Below, one piece after another: positions 25,573 through 33,674 of a DNA stretch of 64,000 nt (position 1 is its first letter; each line of letters begins with the position of its first letter). The notes under the pieces were generated by a model that saw only the letters and a list, made by a program, of their open reading frames with translations, did not search any database and was not told the origin of the DNA. Source of the stretch: Roseovarius indicus (GTDB taxonomy: Bacteria; Pseudomonadota; Alphaproteobacteria; Rhodobacterales; Rhodobacteraceae); contig NZ_CP031598.1 of NCBI RefSeq assembly GCF_008728195.1, positions 868,001 through 932,000 on the forward strand, read 5' to 3'. A program made the position numbers and the translations under genes.

Positions 25573-27372
25573 TCAGACTTTCACCCCGACATTGGGCACG
25601 GTCGTCACGCTCTGAATGGAGGTCGGCCGCGGCCGGGCGCCCCACCGGGCCAGGACGATGTCGCAAAGCTGCACGACGCGCGGCGTCGCGGCATCGGCCG
25701 GCACGCGCATCAGCCGCCGGCGCGAGGGCAGGGAGGTCAGGCGCAGCAACGCCGGCGCCCCGATCATCGGCACCCCGATCGGCAGCAGCCACAGGAACAG
25801 TTCGGGCGTCAGGTACCACGCCGCCAGCATCCCGGCACAGCCCGTCAGCGTGATCCACCACGCCGCCGACACCGCCTCCGACCAGCTCAGAATTCCGTCG
25901 CCCCGGTTGTTCGTGGGCCAGCCCCCGTCGCGCCGCATCAGCACCTGCGACACCGAGCGCACGGCGAACATCATCAGCACCGGCGCGGTCAGTGACGACA
26001 GCGCCAGCTCCGCCAGCGTCGACAGGAACACCCGTCCGATACCGCCAAACCGCTTCGCCTCGCCAGTCACGGCCGAGCGCAGCGCGATCAGCAGCTTGGG
26101 CAGGAACAGCAGCCCGAAAATCCCGATCGCCAGCCCGATCGCCATCGACGCCTCCGAGGGCGGGAAATACGGAAACGGCCAGCCCGGCACCGGGAAATAG
26201 TTGGGCGGCGTCACCAGAAGCGGCGCCGCGATCGACGCCAGGATGAACCCCATCCAGAACAGCGGCGCGATATACGCCATGATCCCCTGCGCGAAAACGA
26301 AGCGCGACCAGGGCTTCAGCCCGGGCGCCCCGATGATCCGCATGTGCTGCAGGTTCCCCTGGCACCAGCGACGGTCGCGCTTGGCATGATCCACAAGGTT
26401 CTCGGGGCCTTCCTCATAGGATCCCTCGAGATCGTCATCCAGCCGCACGGTCCAGCCGGCCCGCGCCAGAAGCGCCGCCTCGACATAGTCGTGACTCATC
26501 ACGTGACCGCCGAAAGGCGGCTTGCCCTTCAGCACCGGCAGCCCGCAGGATTGTGCAAAGGCCCTGACGCGGATGATGGCATTATGCCCCCAGAACGGCC
26601 CGGTGCGGCCCTGCACCATGGCCAGCCCGCGCGCAAAGACCGGCGAGAAAAAACTCGCCGAGAACTGCATCGCCCGCCCGAAATGCGATTGCGCCCGGAT
26701 GATCTTGGGCAGCGTCTGCAACAACCCCAGCCCGGGCTCCGCCTCCATCCGCCGGATCATCCGCAGGATCGTCTCGCCTTCCATCAGCGAATCCGCATCC
26801 AGCACCAGGGCGTAATCATAGGCCGCCCCCGACCGGGTGATGAAATCCTCGATGTTTCCGGCCTTCTTGCCGACGTTGTTCTCGCGGCGGCGATAGAAGA
26901 ACCGGCCGGCACCGCCGCACTCCCGCACCATCCGCTCGAAGACCTCGCGCTCCTGCTTGGCGATCGCCTCGTCGCGCGTGTCCGACAGGATGGCGAAATG
27001 AATATCCGCCGGGTCGCCCGTCTCCCGCAGCGAGGCCTCCATCGCGGCCACCCGCGACAGGCTCTCGACCGGGTCCTCGTTGTAGACAGGCATCAGGATG
27101 CAGGTCCGGCCCTTGATCGGCGCGACATTCTCCCCCTCCGGCGGCCGCGCGCGCGTGGTCATCCCCACGAACGCCGTCACCGCCCCCCACGCCAGCCACA
27201 GCGTCGAGATCAGGATTAGCACGGCGCGGAACACGTCGAGCCATGTCAGCCCGTCGGCATCGCCAAACTCAAGGAAAAGAAAAAACGCCCCGATCCCGGC
27301 AATCAGGCTGAGGGCGATCATTGCCGTTCTCAGAACGAACAGAACGGCAAAGGAACGGCGGTTCAGGACCAT
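25573..27372 (-). CDS. opgH: OpgH, glucan backbone glucosyltransferase
   Basis: A 599-residue inner-membrane glycosyltransferase family 2 enzyme that makes the beta-glucan backbone from UDP-glucose. Two N-terminal helices are followed by the cytoplasmic catalytic domain with L-M-P-V-Y-N-E-D (about 93-100), the D-A-D of V-L-D-A-D-S (about 193) and the K-R-D-R-R-W-C-Q-G-N acceptor motif (about 330), then several C-terminal helices. Compared with E. coli OpgH the long N-terminal cytoplasmic tail is missing; the short gene just upstream (opgI) may supply it. The ATG lies 7 bases after the opgI stop. Confidence 0.94.
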   Translation of the reverse strand: MVLNRRSFAVLFVLRTAMIALSLIAGIGAFFLFLEFGDADGLTWLDVFRAVLILISTLWLAWGAVTAFVGMTTRARPPEGENVAPIKGRTCILMPVYNEDPVESLSRVAAMEASLRETGDPADIHFAILSDTRDEAIAKQEREVFERMVRECGGAGRFFYRRRENNVGKKAGNIEDFITRSGAAYDYALVLDADSLMEGETILRMIRRMEAEPGLGLLQTLPKIIRAQSHFGRAMQFSASFFSPVFARGLAMVQGRTGPFWGHNAIIRVRAFAQSCGLPVLKGKPPFGGHVMSHDYVEAALLARAGWTVRLDDDLEGSYEEGPENLVDHAKRDRRWCQGNLQHMRIIGAPGLKPWSRFVFAQGIMAYIAPLFWMGFILASIAAPLLVTPPNYFPVPGWPFPYFPPSEASMAIGLAIGIFGLLFLPKLLIALRSAVTGEAKRFGGIGRVFLSTLAELALSSLTAPVLMMFAVRSVSQVLMRRDGGWPTNNRGDGILSWSEAVSAAWWITLTGCAGMLAAWYLTPELFLWLLPIGVPMIGAPALLRLTSLPSRRRLMRVPADAATPRVVQLCDIVLARWGARPRPTSIQSVTTVPNVGVKV

Positions 27373-27379
27373 CGACCGA

Positions 27380-27628
27380 TCAGGCGCTCACATCCACGGA
27401 ACTCGCGGCGCGGCCGCTCATCCTCAGCCGCCGCCACAAACGGCGGACAGGTCCGCCATCCGTTTCGATGTCCTGGGTCGGCATCGCCAGCGGCGCCGTG
27501 GGAAGGCCATCGACCTCCCCCGCGCTCTGGGCAGGGCCATAAACAGATGTGCCGTCGCGGGCCATCATGATGGAATGGGCGATCTCGTCGCCAGTTGTTA
27601 TTGTTCCGTCAGCCATTGAAAGAGCCAT
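27380..27628 (-). CDS. opgI: OpgI, small protein required for periplasmic glucan synthesis
   Basis: An 82-residue soluble protein between opgG and opgH. It overlaps the 3' end of opgG by 31 bases and stops 7 bases before opgH. GGAG stands 5 bases before the ATG at 27628. The same small gene lies in this place in R. sphaeroides, where inactivation was reported to abolish glucan production. The sequence (L-P-T-A-P-L-A-M-P-T-Q-D-I near 42, then V-R-R-L-W-R-R-L-R near 61) resembles the N-terminal cytoplasmic tail of longer OpgH proteins, so it may be a split-off OpgH segment. It is in a different frame from opgH. Confidence 0.75.
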   Translation of the reverse strand: MALSMADGTITTGDEIAHSIMMARDGTSVYGPAQSAGEVDGLPTAPLAMPTQDIETDGGPVRRLWRRLRMSGRAASSVDVSA

Positions 27629-29226
27629 GTCTCCGTGAGCTTCTGACCATAACCTTCTATGCGCGCTGAAAGCTCGATCACGTTTCCCTGTGCGACCACG
27701 TCCAGGATCAGACGCCAGACATTGCTTTCAGGGACGTAATGCAGAACCTGTGTCGTTATGCTTCCGCCAACCGCCGACGCCACGATTGACAGGTCTTCAA
27801 CGGCGTCCGCCGGCAAATGTTCCATCGGGCCACCGAAAAAATCGATGACGAACTTGCGCGATCCGTCCTCGTTCTCCACGCCCGACACGCCGCCGACCCC
27901 GGCGCGCGACGCGATCACATAGGCCACGTCGCCATCCTCTTCGGGGGGCAGATCACCCCAGTGCAGCCGATAGCTCAGCGTCATCTCGCTGCCCGCCTCG
28001 GCGGGTACTTCCGGGATCCAGAAGGCCACGATGTTGTCGTTCACCTCCAGCTCCGATGGGATCTCCACCAGCCGTATCGTGCCCCGGCCCCACTCCCCGA
28101 TCGGCTCCACCATGCAGGACGGGCGCCGCTCATAGATCGCGGCGGCATCCTGGTAATGGTCGAAGTCGCGGTTGCGCTGGCACAGGCCGAACTTCAGCGG
28201 CGTCTCTTCCTTGAGATAGCTCGACGCCAGCCGCGGCGGGTTCGACAGCGGCCGCCAGATCCGGTCGCCGTTCCGCCGCTCGATCGCCAGCCCGTCATTG
28301 TCATGCACCGCCGGGCGGAAATCGTCGAACCTCGCCCGGTTCCGGTCGCCGTATAGGAACATCGAGGTCAGCGGCGCCACCCCGACCTGCCGCACATCCT
28401 CGCGGAAGAACAGCGTCGCGGTCACCTCGAACACCGTGTCCTTTCCCGGCAGGATCACGAACTGGTAGGCGCCCGTGACCGACGCGCTCTCCATCGCGGC
28501 CCAGACGGTGATCCGGTCGCTTCCCGGCGCGGGCCGTTCGATCCAGAACCGGGTGAAGCGCGGAAACTCCTCCTTCACGTCCATCGCCGTGTTCAGCGCC
28601 AGCCCCCGCGCAGAAAGCCCATAGCCCGACCCGCGCCCCAGCGCCCGGAAATACGACGCGCCCTGGAACGCCACCAGCTCGTCCATGATATCGGGGCGGT
28701 TCAGCGGCGTGTGCAGCCGGAACCCGGCCACCCCCGGCAGCGGCGCATGCTCGGGCACCTTGTCCCGCGACTCGCGCTCATAGATGAAATCGTCGGTGTC
28801 GAAATTCATCGGCGCCGCCCGGCCGTCGGCCACCTCGAAAAGATGCACCGGCGCCTTGAACAGCCACCCCATGTGGAACGCCTGAAGCTCGAACCGTGTG
28901 TTGTCCACCTCGCCGAACCGGGCCCGCTCCGGGTCGAACCGGATCAGCCGGTAATCGTCGTAATTCAGGTCGTTGAGGAAGCTGTCCTCGATCAGTTCGG
29001 GCTCATACTCGCGGCCAGCCGCCGCGCGCATGTCCTCGACGAGCCGCTCGAAACTGAAGGGCTGGCCGGCCTCGCCTTCGGCGTCGGAATCGATGGTCAC
29101 CACGTCTTGCGCCACCGCACCACCGGCGCCCAGCATCAGAAGGGCGGAAGACGTAAGAAGAACCCCGCGGCGCGTAAGGCAGACAGTCTTTGATCTCATC
29201 GGGAACAGCATCCGTATCTTGTGCAT
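27598..29226 (-). CDS. opgG: OpgG, periplasmic glucan biosynthesis protein
   Basis: A periplasmic MdoG-family protein of about 542 residues that shapes the glucan backbone made by OpgH. The signal region has T-R-R-G-V-L-L-T-S-S-A, a twin-arginine-like motif, with cleavage near A-V-A-Q. The mature protein has F-S-F-E-R-L-V-E-D-M-R-A and other MdoG features. Starts at 29226, 29211 and 29199 are all possible because none has a convincing ribosome site; the twin-arginine motif is kept in all. It is the first gene of the opgGIHC operon. Confidence 0.92.
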   Translation of the reverse strand: MHKIRMLFPMRSKTVCLTRRGVLLTSSALLMLGAGGAVAQDVVTIDSDAEGEAGQPFSFERLVEDMRAAAGREYEPELIEDSFLNDLNYDDYRLIRFDPERARFGEVDNTRFELQAFHMGWLFKAPVHLFEVADGRAAPMNFDTDDFIYERESRDKVPEHAPLPGVAGFRLHTPLNRPDIMDELVAFQGASYFRALGRGSGYGLSARGLALNTAMDVKEEFPRFTRFWIERPAPGSDRITVWAAMESASVTGAYQFVILPGKDTVFEVTATLFFREDVRQVGVAPLTSMFLYGDRNRARFDDFRPAVHDNDGLAIERRNGDRIWRPLSNPPRLASSYLKEETPLKFGLCQRNRDFDHYQDAAAIYERRPSCMVEPIGEWGRGTIRLVEIPSELEVNDNIVAFWIPEVPAEAGSEMTLSYRLHWGDLPPEEDGDVAYVIASRAGVGGVSGVENEDGSRKFVIDFFGGPMEHLPADAVEDLSIVASAVGGSITTQVLHYVPESNVWRLILDVVAQGNVIELSARIEGYGQKLTETWLFQWLTEQ

Positions 29227-29273
29227 TTCGCCAGCGAGATCGGCTCGCGCGGGCATTCGAGTCGCGTTTGGTT

Positions 29274-29289
29274 TACACAAAGTTGTGTA
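29274..29289. promoter_or_regulatory. 16-bp palindrome upstream of opgG
   Basis: TACACAA and TTGTGTA are perfect 7-base arms around a 2-base centre (TACACAAAGTTGTGTA), about 50 bases before the opgG start and beside an A/T-rich stretch that could be its promoter. It is a candidate operator for osmotic or growth-related control of the opg operon; the regulator is unknown. Confidence 0.5.
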
Positions 29290-29502
29290 GTTAAAAACCG
29301 GGAATCGTTGGCTTTCCCCGGAAACTGTCCGAAATGCGCAAAACGGCGCGCATTGTGGCGTATACCTGCCAATCTACGAGGCACATATCGGCAGGTCGCC
29401 GCCAAACAGACCTCTCATACAGCCCTCCGGGCGATTCGATTGATCCCTGTGCAACCGAGCTGCCGGCCGCATGTGCCGGCCGGCGCCGTGCCCCGACACG
29501 TC

Positions 29503-29540
29503 CTTTCAAAAATGTTGACAGATGACAGAATTTTTGAAAG
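29503..29540 (+). promoter_or_regulatory. Composite operator before the hydroxyacid-dehydrogenase operon
   Basis: CTTTCAAAAAT (29503-29513) and ATTTTTGAAAG (29530-29540) are perfect 11-base inverted arms. Between them lies TGTTGACAGATGACAGA, which contains a tandem TGACAGA repeat and matches the core of the sites at 39952 and 43025. It ends 29 bases before the first gene, consistent with a repressor site over the promoter. The GntR protein at 42203 is the probable ligand. Confidence 0.6.
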
Positions 29541-29569
29541 TTTGAGGCGACTGAACAAAGAGGAAGACA

Positions 29570-30595
29570 ATGCGCGTAGCGGTACTGGACGACTATCAGG
29601 GCGTCGCCCTCAAGCTGGTGGACTGGGGCACGCTGCCCGGTGTCACCGTGGTTCCCTTCCGCGATCACGTGCATGACCCCGACCTCCTTGTCGCCCGGCT
29701 TCAGGGCTACGACGCGGTGATGCGGATCAGGGAGCGGACAGAGTTTCCGCGCTCCGTGCTGGAGCGCCTTCCCGACCTCAAACTCTTCCTTGCCACCGGC
29801 ATGCGCAATGCACGTTCGCTTGATCTCGAGGCCGCCGACGACCTCGGTATCACCGTCTGCACAACGAATGCGCTTCACCAGACCACGGTCGAGGTCACCT
29901 GGGCCCTGATCTTCGAGCTGATGCGCAACCTGCCCGCCGAAACCGAATCGCTGCGCGCCGGCGGCTGGCAGGTGGGTCTGGGCCGCGGTCTTGCCGGCAA
30001 GACGCTCGGCATCGTGGGCCTGGGCAACATGGGCATTCCCGTCGCGAAGATCGGCCAGGTCCTCGGCATGAACGTCGTCGCCTGGAGCGCCAACCTCACG
30101 CCCGAACGCACCGCACCCCATGACGTCACCTGCGTCACCAAGGACGAGCTTTTCGCCACCTCCGACGTCATCACCCTGCACCTGCCGCACAGTGACACCA
30201 CCGAAGGCACCGTCGGCGCCCGCGAACTCGGCCTGATGAAACCTCGCTCGGTCATCGTCAACACCGCCCGCCCGGCCCTCTGGGACGAGGCCGCACTCTA
30301 CGCCGCGCTCCGCGAAGAACGCATCGGGGGCGCCGGCATGGATGTCTACATGGTCGAACCGCTCCCCGACGATCACCCGTTCCGCCATCTGCGCAACGTC
30401 GTGGCCACCCCGCATATCGGTTTCGTCACCGAAGAGAATTTCGAGATCTTCTACCGCCAGACACACGAGAACCTGCGCGCCTATCTCGACGGCTCGCCCA
30501 TCAACGTCATCAGCGGCAGCCGCCCCTTCCTGCCCGACTCGCAGGTCGCCCAACAGATGCACGCGCAGAAGCTGGCAAGCTCGAAACGCGCCTGA
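29570..30595 (+). CDS. D-isomer-specific 2-hydroxyacid dehydrogenase family protein
   Basis: A 341-residue NAD-dependent dehydrogenase. The Rossmann motif G-I-V-G-L-G-N-M-G lies near residue 147, and the catalytic triad is visible as the Arg in V-N-T-A-R-P-A-L-W, the Glu in M-V-E-P-L-P and the His in A-T-P-H-I-G-F. It would interconvert a 2-hydroxy acid and a 2-keto acid. GAGGAAG precedes the ATG. It is the first gene of a run of five genes in the same direction (dehydrogenases, flavoprotein, two amidases). Confidence 0.88.
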   Translation: MRVAVLDDYQGVALKLVDWGTLPGVTVVPFRDHVHDPDLLVARLQGYDAVMRIRERTEFPRSVLERLPDLKLFLATGMRNARSLDLEAADDLGITVCTTNALHQTTVEVTWALIFELMRNLPAETESLRAGGWQVGLGRGLAGKTLGIVGLGNMGIPVAKIGQVLGMNVVAWSANLTPERTAPHDVTCVTKDELFATSDVITLHLPHSDTTEGTVGARELGLMKPRSVIVNTARPALWDEAALYAALREERIGGAGMDVYMVEPLPDDHPFRHLRNVVATPHIGFVTEENFEIFYRQTHENLRAYLDGSPINVISGSRPFLPDSQVAQQMHAQKLASSKRA

Positions 30596-30662
30596 ACACG
30601 GCGGCGGCGCCCCGACGCGCCCCGCATCACCCGAACACGGATACCAAGGAAAGAAGGACGTC

Positions 30663-32138
30663 ATGGAGGACTACGAACTGTTCATCGGCGGCGAATTCGT
30701 CAAAACCGCCGATCAGGAATACTTCCCCGCCATCAACCCCTACACAAGCAAGGCCTGGGCCAACATCCCGCAGGCCAGCGACGCGCAGGTGGCCGACGCC
30801 ATCGCCGCCGCCCGCCAGACCTTCGAAGGGGCCTGGTCGAAAGTTTCCGGCGCCGAACGCGCCCGCCTCATGCACCGCCTCGCCGACCTGCTGCAGGAAA
30901 ACGGCGACCGCATGGGCCTTCTCGAAAGCACCGATAACGGCAAGGTCATCCGCGAAACCCGCAGCCAGATGAACTTCGCCGCCCGGCAATACCGCTTCTT
31001 CGCGGGTTACGCCGACAAGCTCTGGGGCAAGGTCATCCCGCTCGATCAGCCCCAGATCTTCGACTACGCCACCCGTGAACCCATCGGCGTCGCGGTGCTC
31101 ATCACCGCCTGGAACTCGCCCATGGGCCTCCTGTCGAACAAGCTCGCCCCGGCCCTGGCCGCGGGCAACTGCGTCGTCATCAAACCCTCCGAACACGCCT
31201 CCGCCACCACGCTCGAATTCGCCCGCTTCGTGGAACAGGCCGGCTTTCCGCCAGGCGTGGTCAACGTCGTCACCGGCGACGCCCGCGTCGGCAAGGCACT
31301 CCTGACCAGCGGCCGCATCGATCGGGTCAGCTTCACCGGCAGCCCGGGCGTCGGCCGCGAGATCGCCGCCAATGCCGGCCGCGCGCTGGTGCCCTCGACG
31401 ATGGAACTGGGCGGCAAGTCCCCCAACATCATTTTCGAGGACGCCGATGTCGACAAGGCCATCATCGGCGCGCTCGCCGGCATCTTCGCCGCCACCGGCC
31501 AGACCTGCATCGCCGGCTCCCGCCTTCTGGTGCAGCGCGGCGTCTATGACCGCGTCTCCGAGGAACTCGTCCGCCGCGCCCAGCAGATCAAGATGGGCGA
31601 CCCCACCGACAAGGCCACCGAGATGGGCACCGCGGCCAACGAACCACAGTTCAACCGCATCCTCGGCTCGATCAAGGGCGCCGTGGACGAGGGCGCCGAG
31701 CTTGCTGTCGGCGGCAAGCGCGCCGAAGGGGCCGACCTCGAAAACGGCTTCTTCGTCGAGCCCACCATCTTCACCGGCGTCAGCAACGACATGACCATCG
31801 CGCAGGAAGAGGTGTTCGGCCCGGTCCTCTCGATCCTCCCCTTCGACACCGAGGAAGAGGCCATCGCCATCGGCAACGACACCAAGTACGGCCTCGCCTC
31901 CGGCATCTGGACGACCGACCTCAACCGCGCCATGCGCGTGTCGAAATCGATCATGGCCGGCACCGTCTGGGTCAACACCTACCGCTCGGTCGCCGTCCAG
32001 GCCCCCTTCGGCGGCTTCAAGGATAGCGGCTTCGGCCGCGAACGCGGCGAATACGCGCTCGACGAGTTCACCAACACCAAGAACGTGATGATCGACTTTT
32101 CCGACGAAGAGCGGGACCCGTTCGCGATCAAGGCATGA
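30663..32138 (+). CDS. Aldehyde dehydrogenase family protein
   Basis: A 491-residue NAD(P)-dependent aldehyde dehydrogenase with catalytic Cys in G-Q-T-C-I-A-G-S-R and general-base Glu in M-E-L-G-G-K-S-P-N-I; T-A-W-N-S-P near residue 152 contributes to cofactor binding. GAAGGA precedes the ATG at 30663; the longer upstream frame lies inside the previous gene. It would oxidise an aldehyde intermediate of this locus to the acid. The closest functional group (betaine, hydroxymuconic or other semialdehyde) cannot be told from sequence reading alone. Confidence 0.9.
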   Translation: MEDYELFIGGEFVKTADQEYFPAINPYTSKAWANIPQASDAQVADAIAAARQTFEGAWSKVSGAERARLMHRLADLLQENGDRMGLLESTDNGKVIRETRSQMNFAARQYRFFAGYADKLWGKVIPLDQPQIFDYATREPIGVAVLITAWNSPMGLLSNKLAPALAAGNCVVIKPSEHASATTLEFARFVEQAGFPPGVVNVVTGDARVGKALLTSGRIDRVSFTGSPGVGREIAANAGRALVPSTMELGGKSPNIIFEDADVDKAIIGALAGIFAATGQTCIAGSRLLVQRGVYDRVSEELVRRAQQIKMGDPTDKATEMGTAANEPQFNRILGSIKGAVDEGAELAVGGKRAEGADLENGFFVEPTIFTGVSNDMTIAQEEVFGPVLSILPFDTEEEAIAIGNDTKYGLASGIWTTDLNRAMRVSKSIMAGTVWVNTYRSVAVQAPFGGFKDSGFGRERGEYALDEFTNTKNVMIDFSDEERDPFAIKA

Positions 32139-32176
32139 CCTCCGGGTCGGACACTGTGCTGAAGGAGGCTGCATAG

Positions 32177-33625
32177 ATGGCAGAAGTAATGAAAATCGTC
32201 GTGGCCGGCTGTGGGATAGCCGGCCTCTCGGCCGCCGTTTCCGCGGCCGAGCAGGGGGCGTCGGTCACCGTGCTCGAACGCGCGGTCAAGGAGGAGCGCG
32301 GCGGCAACACCCGCTGGACCGAAGCCTTCATGCGCATGAAATCCGAGGAGGAAGTGGCCGACGATTTCGTCGATCACTTCATGGACAATGCCGGCTGGCA
32401 CCTCGACCCCTCGCTCATGAACGAAACCGCCCGCGACTATGCCGAATGGCCGGCCATCGTGAAGGCGCTCTCCTTCACCGACCCCGAGATCATCGGCACC
32501 CTCGCCGCCGAAGCCGGCCCGACGCTTTCGTGGCTCAAGGAACACGGCATCCGCTTCTCCGACATGCCCACCTACCTGCTGACCCAGTCGACCACCCGCA
32601 TCTGCCCCGTGGGCGGCGGTCAGGCACTGGTCGACGCGCTGGCCGCCCGCGCCGAAGAGCTCGGCGTCGACTTCCGCTACGAGACCACGGCCGTCGAATT
32701 CCTCCGCGACGACAGCGGCCAGGTCACCGGCCTCCGCGCCCGTACTGCCGACAACGGTGCCCTCATCGACCTCCCCGGCAAGGTCATCCTCGCCTGCGGC
32801 GGCTTCGAGGGGAACGCCGAGATGCAGTCGCAATATTACGGCGAACGCGCCCGCTACATCCGCCCCGTCGCCCGCGGCGGCTATTACAACCGGGGCGAGG
32901 GCGTGCGCATGGCACTGGCGCTGGGCGCCGCCACCTGCGGCGACTTCTCCGAATACCACGCCGAACCGATCGACCCGCGCTCCGGCGTCTCCGAGCCGAT
33001 CGTCTTCAACTTCCCCTACGGCATCCTCGTCGACCAGTCGGGCAACCGCTTCATCGACGAGGCCTCCGCCACCGTCGACGCGATCTACGAAAACGTCGCC
33101 CGCACCATCAACAAGCTGCCGGGCGGCGTGGCCTACCTGATCTGCGACGAACGCCTGGATGAGGTCGAAAACTGGCAGCGCAGCGTGCGCAGCGACCAGA
33201 AGCCCGTGACCGCCGACACCCTGCCGGAACTCGCCCAGAAACTCGGCATCGAACCAACCGCCCTCGACCAGACGGTCACCGCCTACAACGCCGCCACCAC
33301 CGAAGGCACCTTCCGCCCCTTCGAACTCGACGGTCTCGGCACCACCGGCCTCACCCCGCCGAAATCGAACTGGGCGCTGCCCATCGCCAAGGGCCCGTTC
33401 CGGGCCTGGCCCATCAGCTCGGCCAACTGCTTCACCTTCGGCGGCCTGCGCTGCAATTCCAGCGCCCAGGTCCTCGACGGCGAAGGCCGGGTCATCCCCA
33501 ACATCTACGCCGCGGGCGAGACGATGGGCCTCTACTACAAGCGCTACACCGGGGCGACCTCGGTGCTGCGCGGCGCCGTCTTCGGGCGGATCGCCGGACA
33601 ACATGCCAGCGGCGCGAGGGCCTGA
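32177..33625 (+). CDS. FAD-dependent oxidoreductase, tricarballylate dehydrogenase (TcuA)/fumarate reductase family
   Basis: A 482-residue flavoprotein. The N-terminal dinucleotide motif V-V-A-G-C-G-I-A-G-L-S-A-A (8-20) binds FAD, the acidic E at V-L-E-R-A follows, and the C-terminal Y-A-A-G-E-T-M-G-L-Y motif is typical of the fumarate-reductase/succinate-dehydrogenase flavoprotein family. TcuA-like members introduce a double bond into tricarballylate to make cis-aconitate. GGAGG stands before the ATG. A PrpF-like isomerase and an isocitrate-lyase-family lyase elsewhere in the locus fit a desaturation step on a polycarboxylic acid. Confidence 0.84.
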   Translation: MAEVMKIVVAGCGIAGLSAAVSAAEQGASVTVLERAVKEERGGNTRWTEAFMRMKSEEEVADDFVDHFMDNAGWHLDPSLMNETARDYAEWPAIVKALSFTDPEIIGTLAAEAGPTLSWLKEHGIRFSDMPTYLLTQSTTRICPVGGGQALVDALAARAEELGVDFRYETTAVEFLRDDSGQVTGLRARTADNGALIDLPGKVILACGGFEGNAEMQSQYYGERARYIRPVARGGYYNRGEGVRMALALGAATCGDFSEYHAEPIDPRSGVSEPIVFNFPYGILVDQSGNRFIDEASATVDAIYENVARTINKLPGGVAYLICDERLDEVENWQRSVRSDQKPVTADTLPELAQKLGIEPTALDQTVTAYNAATTEGTFRPFELDGLGTTGLTPPKSNWALPIAKGPFRAWPISSANCFTFGGLRCNSSAQVLDGEGRVIPNIYAAGETMGLYYKRYTGATSVLRGAVFGRIAGQHASGARA

Positions 33626-33674
33626 CCCTCGCGCCCCGCGCGCAACGCAAAAAACAGACAGGGAACCATAAGAA

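Larger units (their letters stand above)
29227..29569. other. Divergent intergenic region between opgG and the hydroxyacid-dehydrogenase operon
   Basis: No gene is seen in these 343 bases. The opg side contains the palindrome at 29274-29289 and a possible long hairpin with CCTGCC (29373-29378) and GGCAGG (29394-29399) arms in the opgG leader. A direct repeat TGCCGGCCG occurs at 29461 and 29474. The other side holds the AT-rich inverted repeat and TGTTGACAGAT site at 29503-29540. Confidence 0.6.

Noticed and set aside
27372-27385. Programmed +1 frameshift joining opgI and opgH at a TGA codon
   Set aside because: GCC TGA T is not a slippery site like that of prfB, and each gene has its own start; separate coupled translation, as in R. 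sphaeroides, is simpler.
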